Source of the DNA: an uncultured Bacilli bacterium
GTDB lineage: Bacteria; Bacillota_I; Bacilli_A; RF39; UBA660
Assembly: GCA_944372455.1 (NCBI GenBank)
Contig: CALVZF010000011.1
Span: forward strand, 1-39,345
DNA: 39,345 nt
Direction: 5' to 3'
This document shows positions 34,583-39,345 of the stretch, piece after piece. The translations under genes were made by a program, and so were the position numbers. Numbering within the stretch: the first letter of the stretch is position 1; each line of letters begins with the position of its first letter. The notes beneath the pieces were generated by a model. That model saw only the letters and a program-made list of their open reading frames with translations. It was not told where the DNA came from and searched no databases.

Positions 34583-35524
34583 TTATTCACCACCATTATT
34601 TTTATTATCAAATTTAAGTGCCAACTCTTTTATTTTTCTTAATTTATGATTAAGTCCTGATTTAGTCAGTTCATAATTTGTTTCTATACTTATTATTTCA
34701 CTAAGTTCTTGCATTGATGATTCAGGATATTTTTTTCTATAATGTATAACATCTTTTGTTTTATCATCTAAAAGATCAATGGCTTCATTATCTTCTAAGA
34801 TTTTTATATATTTTAACTGTTTATTTGCAGTATTAATTATTTTTTCCACATTTGCTTGTTCGCAATTATTAAGTCTATTTGTCATATTAACATGATCTCT
34901 ATATATTCTAATATCTTCAAAGTATAGTACTGATGAATATGCTTTCATCATTCGTAAGAAATCACTAATTCTTTCAGCTTCTTTTATATAAACCATATAT
35001 CCTCTTGTTCTACGCAAAATTTTACTCTTTAAATCTAATTGATTTAATAATGTATTAATTAAATTAGCTTGTCCTAAATCTTTTATCAAAAATTCTAAAT
35101 GATATCTAGCTGTTTTAGGATCATTCACACTTCCCGATGAAATAAAGCAACCCCTTAAATATGATTTTTTTTCCTCATCTCCGCTAATTATATAATCACT
35201 AGGTATTTTTTTTATTTGATTATTTTGTACTAGTGATAGATCTTCTAAAATTTCTTGAACACTGTTTTGATATTCTAAAATATAAAGGTGATTTCTATTA
35301 AAATTATATTGCCTACGAATTGTAATTTTAGGAATAATATTATATAAATTTTTAATTATTGAAAAATATCTACGCGCTATACTTGCATTTTCAGTAGTAA
35401 TTTTTATTGTTTTTTTATCTATTTCTCCACTATTTATTACAAAAGCACATATTTCTGCAATATATTCTGACTTTTCACATTCAAGCTTTGAAATTTCATT
35501 TTTTACAATACTTGTAAATGACAT
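34583..35524 (-). CDS. whiA: Sporulation/cell-division regulator WhiA
   Basis: DNA-binding protein of 313 residues. The N-terminal LAGLIDADG-homing-endonuclease-like domain begins MSFTSIVKNEISKLECEKSEYIAE and contains SYLRGCFISSGSVNDPK and YHLEFL. The C-terminal helix-turn-helix is in SMQELSEIISIETNYELTKSGLNHKLRKI. In Streptomyces WhiA activates sporulation genes; in Bacillus it influences division and chromosome segregation, consistent with the division genes elsewhere in this window. The start follows GAGGAG, formed by the last codons of yvcK one base away. The conserved yvcK-whiA pair is present, but rapZ (yvcJ), which often precedes it, is not. Confidence 0.96.
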   Translation of the reverse strand: MSFTSIVKNEISKLECEKSEYIAEICAFVINSGEIDKKTIKITTENASIARRYFSIIKNLYNIIPKITIRRQYNFNRNHLYILEYQNSVQEILEDLSLVQNNQIKKIPSDYIISGDEEKKSYLRGCFISSGSVNDPKTARYHLEFLIKDLGQANLINTLLNQLDLKSKILRRTRGYMVYIKEAERISDFLRMMKAYSSVLYFEDIRIYRDHVNMTNRLNNCEQANVEKIINTANKQLKYIKILEDNEAIDLLDDKTKDVIHYRKKYPESSMQELSEIISIETNYELTKSGLNHKLRKIKELALKFDNKNNGGE

Positions 35525-35525
35525 G

Positions 35526-36482
35526 TTATTCTCCTCTTATTAAATATGAAAAAATTAAAAATGCAGTTTTCATAGAATTATGCCTTACTTGTTGATTTTC
35601 ATTTATACTAACTAAATTGTCTTCAATTACTTCTATATTAAATTTATTTAATTCCTTTTTATCTACTGCTACTGGTTCGCTTTTTTCAAGTTTTTTATAC
35701 CTATCTTGTATATCTATGTCTATGTATTTTGAATTTACAATTACGGCATCTAAAAAATTTTGACCTATATATTTATTTAGTACTTTAATATAATCACTAA
35801 CTTTGAAGTTATCGGTTTCTCCGTGCTCAGTCATTATATTACAAACATATAATTTTTTAGCTGTGCTTTTTCTTATTGCTTCTTTTACATTTTCACATAT
35901 CATATTTGGTAGTATACTTGTATATAAACTTCCAGTAGAAAAAACAATTAAATCAGCATTCATAATTTCTTCAATTACTTCTGGCACTATTTTAGGCTCT
36001 TCTTTAAAGTAAATTTTCTTAATTACTTTACCAGCTTTAGTGATTTTAGATTCTCCTTCTAATATTTCACCTTCACTAGTTTCTGCCATTAATGTTGTTT
36101 TATCCTCAGTAAATGGTAAAATTTTTCCTTTTATATTTAAAATTTTAGAAAAACATTCCATTGCATCTACGATATTTCCCGTAATATCTAGCATTGAAGC
36201 TAAAAGTAAATTTCCTACTGCATGACCATTTAAATCACTTGATGTTTTAAATCTATATTGTAATAGTTGTTCTAAAATCGGTTCAACAGATGAAAGACTA
36301 ACCATTACATTTCTTAAATCTCCTATTGCTGGTATATTAAATTCTTCTCTTAGTCTTCCAGTAGAACTTCCATCATCACTAACTGATACAATAGCAGTAA
36401 TATCAACAGGAAATTGTTTTAATCCCCTAAGTAATGTGGATTGACCAGTACCTCCACCTAATACAACTATTTTTTTATTCAT
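35526..36482 (-). CDS. yvcK: YvcK/GlmR (gluconeogenesis factor, CofD-like)
   Basis: UDP-sugar-binding regulator of 318 residues from the CofD/YvcK family. In Bacillus it is needed for growth on gluconeogenic carbon sources and helps direct carbon into the wall precursor UDP-GlcNAc. The N-terminus has VVLGGGTGQSTLLRGLK (about 6-22). VSVSDDGSSTGRLREEF, IGDLRNVM and the later STGSLYTSILPNMI are diagnostic. It starts the yvcK-whiA-HAD operon. The upstream 36495-36536 palindrome lies directly before its ribosome site (GGCTGGTG). The wall-precursor role fits the nearby murB and murG. Confidence 0.96.
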   Translation of the reverse strand: MNKKIVVLGGGTGQSTLLRGLKQFPVDITAIVSVSDDGSSTGRLREEFNIPAIGDLRNVMVSLSSVEPILEQLLQYRFKTSSDLNGHAVGNLLLASMLDITGNIVDAMECFSKILNIKGKILPFTEDKTTLMAETSEGEILEGESKITKAGKVIKKIYFKEEPKIVPEVIEEIMNADLIVFSTGSLYTSILPNMICENVKEAIRKSTAKKLYVCNIMTEHGETDNFKVSDYIKVLNKYIGQNFLDAVIVNSKYIDIDIQDRYKKLEKSEPVAVDKKELNKFNIEVIEDNLVSINENQQVRHNSMKTAFLIFSYLIRGE

Positions 36483-36494
36483 TGTTACACCAGC

Positions 36495-36536
36495 CTTCTA
36501 ATAATAATTATACTATATTATAATTATTATTAGAAG
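36495..36536. repeat. 18-bp perfect AT-rich inverted repeat between recX and yvcK
   Basis: CTTCTAATAATAATTATA and its exact complement flank a 6-base loop. It begins right after the recX stop and ends 12 bases before the yvcK start. On the minus strand it is followed by GGCTGG rather than a T run, so it is not a classical terminator. Confidence 0.8.
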
Positions 36537-36537
36537 T

Positions 36538-37314
36538 CTAATTATAATATTGTTGTAAAATATTATCAATTGAATTTCTATTAAATCCTTTTTGATATAG
36601 TTTTGCAATTATTTTTAATTCAAGTTCTTTTCCATTATATTTTTTTGATAATTTATTATACTGTTTTTCTACTTCTTTTTTAAGTAATTCTTCATCATTA
36701 TCTACTTTTATACTACTAAGTAATTCATTATATAAATAATTTGGATATCCTAACGTATTTAGATAATCAGTTAATTTATTTTTTAACATGTATTCAGTAT
36801 ATTTTTTATTAGTTTTTACATATTTATTGATAATTTTATTCAATTTTTCAACGAGTTGGTCTTGATTTATATTATTAATATATTTTTCTATTAATTCTTC
36901 ATTAATTCTATGTTTTAAAAGTTCATTTTTAATTTTGTAAGGGCCATAATTAGTCATTAATAGTTTATCATTTATGTATGATTTAACAAATTCTTCATCA
37001 TTAATTAATTTATTTAACTTTAATTTTTTTATAGTATTATTTATATCAAAAGTATCAAATCCTTTTTTTTGTAAATAATCATTTATTTCTTTTTCCGATC
37101 TTATTCTAATACTGATATATTTTAAAGCAGTAACATAAATACTTTCCTTTTTATTTTCTTGAATAATCTTTTTTAATGTTTTATCATCTAGTTCTCTTTT
37201 TAAAAGTAAATTATTTTTAATAATTACTTCATCATATACGGTTAATTTTGTATTATTATCTAAAAATATCTCGTATTCATCCTTATTCTTTTTTTTAAAT
37301 TTAATTACTTTCAT
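36538..37314 (-). CDS. recX: Regulatory protein RecX
   Basis: Modulator of the RecA filament, made of three-helix repeats. The 258-residue length suits Firmicute RecX. Recognisable text includes ALKYISIRIRSEKEINDYLQKKGF, INDEEFVKSYINDKL and GPYKIKNELLKHRI, the hallmark repeats (RS-E---YL--KGF; D--FA--Y; GP--I---L---GI). The frame is open to a GTG at 37323, but AGGTGA precedes the ATG at 37314 at 5 bases. It has its own extended -10 promoter. recA is not in the window. Confidence 0.92.
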   Translation of the reverse strand: MKVIKFKKKNKDEYEIFLDNNTKLTVYDEVIIKNNLLLKRELDDKTLKKIIQENKKESIYVTALKYISIRIRSEKEINDYLQKKGFDTFDINNTIKKLKLNKLINDEEFVKSYINDKLLMTNYGPYKIKNELLKHRINEELIEKYINNINQDQLVEKLNKIINKYVKTNKKYTEYMLKNKLTDYLNTLGYPNYLYNELLSSIKVDNDEELLKKEVEKQYNKLSKKYNGKELELKIIAKLYQKGFNRNSIDNILQQYYN

Positions 37315-37331
37315 ATACATCACCTATAAAA

Positions 37332-37361
37332 ATTATAGCATACATTTGTTCTGTTTATCAA
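37332..37361 (-). promoter_or_regulatory. Promoter of recX
   Basis: Minus strand TTGATA (37356-37361), 18-bp spacer, TATAAT (37332-37337) preceded by TGC, an extended -10. Confidence 0.75.
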
Positions 37362-37425
37362 CAATTTGGTTGTAATCATTATTTGTTTTTTATAATTACT
37401 AATATAATATAGTGTAACATGATAA

Positions 37426-37481
37426 AAAGTACACATTACCCCCTGTAAAAGAGAACAAGTTTCTCTTTTTTTGTGTACTTT
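37426..37481 (-). terminator. Two-tier hairpin after rpoZ (terminator or small structured RNA)
   Basis: The outer 10-bp stem AAAGTACACA / TGTGTACTTT encloses an inner 9-bp stem AAAAGAGAA / TTCTCTTTT. Between the two stems one side has an unpaired 11-base stretch with five C (plus strand) or five G (minus strand). On the minus strand the outer stem ends in a T run, which would terminate rpoZ transcripts. On the plus strand the inner stem alone is followed by a T run. Confidence 0.6.
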
Positions 37482-37518
37482 CATTATTATTATATTTAAT
37501 TTTTATAATATGGTTATA

Positions 37519-37725
37519 TTATTCTTTTTCATTTTTTACAATAATTAACCCTTGGGCAAGTTCTTCCAAAGCTCTTCCAATTGGTTTTTCACAGATGTAT
37601 TCATTTTCTTTCATTTGATAAAATTCATCTTTTTCAATTTGATGAGCTCTTCTTGCTGCAATATGTACTAAAGCATATTTTGAATCTACAATATTTAGTA
37701 TTTTATCAATAGATGGGTATATCAT
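37519..37725 (-). CDS. rpoZ: RNA polymerase omega subunit
   Basis: Small RNA polymerase subunit that wraps the beta-prime C-terminus and stabilises the core. The 68-residue product starts MIYPSIDKILNIVDSKYALVHIAARRAHQI, matching the omega pattern PSIDxLL-x-SKYxLV-x2-AKRAR. KPIGRALEELAQGLI completes it. The frame extends to a GTG at 37734, but the ATG at 37725 places PSID at the usual position. It stands alone, without the gmk or priA neighbours common in Bacilli. Confidence 0.93.
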   Translation of the reverse strand: MIYPSIDKILNIVDSKYALVHIAARRAHQIEKDEFYQMKENEYICEKPIGRALEELAQGLIIVKNEKE

Positions 37726-37783
37726 AAGTATCACACACTCCCTCTATAATAATCATATTATTATGATATTTTTTTTACAAGGG

Positions 37784-37814
37784 ATTATACAAAACTTTAC
37801 AAAATTATTGACAA
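37784..37814 (-). promoter_or_regulatory. Possible promoter of rpoZ
   Basis: Minus strand TTGTCA (37809-37814), 19-bp spacer, TATAAT (37784-37789). The spacer is long; the position about 60 bases upstream of rpoZ fits. Confidence 0.45.
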
Positions 37815-37843
37815 AAATTTTTGAATTGTTTAACCTTTAGATA

Positions 37844-38722
37844 TTATAAGGACTGAGTATGTTCTTCACTAAAATTTTTAATATTTTTAAATTGTTTTTT
37901 AAAATTATTATAGTAATCTAAATTTTGATCAACATTTTTATAACCAATTTTATCACTGAATCCAAATTCTCCTCTAACTCCATTTTTAGTTATAATAAAT
38001 TCTTGAAAATTAGAGTCAATAAGACTTTCTTTATTATATAGCGATTTTTTTATAAATGTATTTATCAAAATTCTATCTATTTTAAAAGCTAACATATCAT
38101 CTGAAGTAGTAATCTTTCTATTATCATGATTAACAGCAGTGAGATTATCCATTAAATCAACTAAATTTTTAAAAGTATTTTCTTCATTTGTAAAGAAGTT
38201 AAATTTTTCTTCAAGTTCTACATAATCATTATTGAAATAAGTTTTTATAATAGTTTCACTTCCAACTATCTTTTCTAGTTTTGCTAAATTTTTGCGTTCA
38301 GTAATGTATTTTCCTATTTCTTCTCCATCATCACACATCATAAGATTTAAGATATTTTCAGTAATGGCATTATTTAAAGAATAATTAAAATTGCCGTTTT
38401 TAGTAATAATTGCTACTCCTTGTAAAATTCCTTTATCAGTTTTTTTAGTAGTTGTGCATTCCAATAAACTTTTATTTAAAAAATATCTTAAATTAGGAGC
38501 ATTTAATGAATTTTTATTTATAAAAATAATATTTTCGTTTTGATTGTAATTACAAACTTGTGATTGAGAATTACTTTCATCAATAGAAATACTAATATTG
38601 GCTAAATTAGGATTGTCAAATTCAATATCAGTTATTCCTAACTTTTTTAATATATTTTTTAAATCGTTAGCAAAACTTCCCACATAATTAGTAATTATCA
38701 TATTTATTTCTTCATAAGTCAT
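37844..38722 (-). CDS. Protein of unknown function, 292 aa
   Basis: No confident family. It is soluble, without a signal peptide or span, and begins MTYEEINMIITNYVGSFAND. The central text, FLNKSLLECTTT, a later GVAI, then LNNAITENILNLM, has the spacing of a class of putative zinc peptidases with FxHELLHxxS ... LNEGxTE. But His, Glu and His of such a motif are all absent here, so if related it is a non-catalytic derivative; this is a weak inference. The C-terminal half is charged and probably helical. The frame is open to a GTG at 38731, but AGGTGAG sits 5 bases before the ATG at 38722, and a TATAAT (38740-38745) lies just upstream. It is monocistronic. Confidence 0.75.
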   Translation of the reverse strand: MTYEEINMIITNYVGSFANDLKNILKKLGITDIEFDNPNLANISISIDESNSQSQVCNYNQNENIIFINKNSLNAPNLRYFLNKSLLECTTTKKTDKGILQGVAIITKNGNFNYSLNNAITENILNLMMCDDGEEIGKYITERKNLAKLEKIVGSETIIKTYFNNDYVELEEKFNFFTNEENTFKNLVDLMDNLTAVNHDNRKITTSDDMLAFKIDRILINTFIKKSLYNKESLIDSNFQEFIITKNGVRGEFGFSDKIGYKNVDQNLDYYNNFKKQFKNIKNFSEEHTQSL

Positions 38723-38824
38723 AACTCTCACCTAGTTTTATTATACAGAATTTTTTTTAAAATTATAAGACTTTTGCTGTTAAAAATTATTTCTTATCTT
38801 TATTTTACATTAATAATAAAAATT

Positions 38825-39191
38825 TTATATTGCAGGAGATCCAATAAAATTATTTTTCTTTAATTGAAAATAAAGAAGACAAAGTGTACCAACTATTAAA
38901 AATAAACTCCAAATCTTTAATAAAATATATATCTTTTTGACTATTATCTACTTTTTCATAAATTTTATAATTTCTTAAAAAAAAATAAATATAAATAAAA
39001 AATGTTACTATTAAAGAAAGCGTAAAAGTTTTATTTGCACTTTACTCATATTGATCATCATGGCTTTTTAAATATTCTATATCATTGTAATCTCCATAAA
39101 TATTTAAAAATGATAAAAGTGCAAAAATTAGCCATAACAAATCTTCAAAGTTTAATCTTTTAATTTCTTTTTCTAATTCACTATAATCCAT
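38825..39191 (-). pseudogene. Decayed small three-span membrane protein gene
   Basis: From the ATG at 39189-39191 the minus strand encodes MDYSELEKEIKRLNFEDLL and a first hydrophobic span (WLIFALLSFLNIYG), then stops at TAA (39042-39044) after 49 codons. Past the stop the same frame goes on sensibly (SANKTFTLSLIVTFFIYIYF, a second span, then LRNYKIYEKVDNSQKD). After that a shift of frame restores a third span (WSLFLIVGTLCLLYFQ) and an ending NNFIGSPAI before TAA at 38825-38827. Two lesions, one nonsense and one frameshift, in an otherwise coherent 120-residue membrane protein indicate a pseudogene. No good ribosome site precedes the ATG. The first 49 codons alone could still make a small peptide. 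I believe similar small three-span proteins are common in related gut Bacilli, from memory only. Confidence 0.7.
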
Positions 39192-39228
39192 ACTTAATTA
39201 TATTTAACATAATTATAATATTAACACT

Positions 39229-39267
39229 ATACTAAAAATAAAAATCTCTTATAAATTAAGAGATTTT
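39229..39267 (-). terminator. Terminator of a gene beyond the window's right end
   Basis: A perfect 10-bp stem AAAATCTCTT / AAGAGATTTT with a 7-base loop. On the minus strand it is followed by TTTATTTTT. It would end a minus-strand transcript entering from the right, before the pseudogene. Confidence 0.72.
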
Positions 39268-39280
39268 ACAGATTGTAGAC

Positions 39281-39307
39281 AAACCCCTAGATTTTTTCTA
39301 AGGGTTT
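39281..39307. terminator. Second hairpin near the right end
   Basis: An 11-bp stem with one mismatch, AAACCCCTAGA / TCTAAGGGTTT, loop of five T. A T-rich tail follows on the plus strand. Together with the hairpin at 39241 it forms a tandem pair. I could not assign any gene to 39192-39345. Confidence 0.5.
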
Positions 39308-39345
39308 TCTTATGCAAAAATTTTTAGAGTGAAAATGTTAATAAT

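Noticed and set aside
37808-37845. Plus-strand promoter starting with TTGACA at 37808
   Set aside because: No acceptable -10 at 15-19 bases, and no plus-strand gene follows; the reverse complement serves as the weaker rpoZ -35.
1-39345. Mycoplasma genetic code (TGA as Trp)
   Set aside because: Tryptophans are TGG, and dtd and peptidase copy 2 end in TGA next to properly spaced downstream starts, so TGA is a stop.

Overview
This is a very AT-rich, gene-dense bacterial chromosome segment. It most resembles a gut-type, wall-bearing but streamlined member of the Bacilli near the Mollicutes (RF39/Erysipelotrichia-like). The reasons are: Firmicute gene neighbourhoods (spoVB|comN-secDF, relA-dtd, yvcK-whiA), strong Shine-Dalgarno sites, a CIRCE/HrcA operator, sigma-A-type promoters, and an N-domain-less ClpB as in mycoplasmas. 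Peptidoglycan genes are present. TGA is used as a stop (dtd and one peptidase gene end in TGA), so the code is the standard bacterial one, not the mycoplasma code. The lineage is inferred from gene content only. No rRNA, tRNA, CRISPR or insertion sequence was seen. Nearly everything is on the minus strand; spoVB is the one clear plus-strand gene.

Layout: 1-6449 division and wall genes (ftsA-ftsZ; murG-murB-divIB-M15 carboxypeptidase). 6448-12439 central carbon metabolism (transketolase, pyruvate phosphate dikinase) enclosing two unrecognised small genes. 12404-13970 a Xer-type recombinase with thymidine kinase. 13990-23993 a four-gene operon for a cell-surface protease system. 23994-27678 relA-dtd-AI-2E-family permease. 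27713-31859 secDF and comN, divergent from spoVB. 31827-36482 clpB under a CIRCE element, then a HAD phosphatase, whiA and yvcK. 36495-39345 recX, rpoZ, an unrecognised protein and a decayed small membrane-protein gene.

The most unusual region is the 10-kb operon at about 13990-23993. Three secreted papain-family cysteine peptidases each carry a LysM module inserted between the catalytic Cys and His and end in a two-repeat dockerin. They are followed by a single-pass membrane protein with an N-terminal cohesin-like domain, six cadherin-like beta-sandwich repeats and a membrane-proximal domain. I infer a membrane-anchored, cellulosome-like complex built for proteolysis: the dockerins dock the peptidases on the scaffold and LysM contacts the wall. 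Two almost perfectly identical DNA tracts shared by different pairs of the peptidase genes indicate recent gene conversion.

Another recurring theme is that terminator or inverted-repeat hairpins contain the stop codon of the gene they end, so translation termination and transcription termination are physically superimposed at many gene ends.
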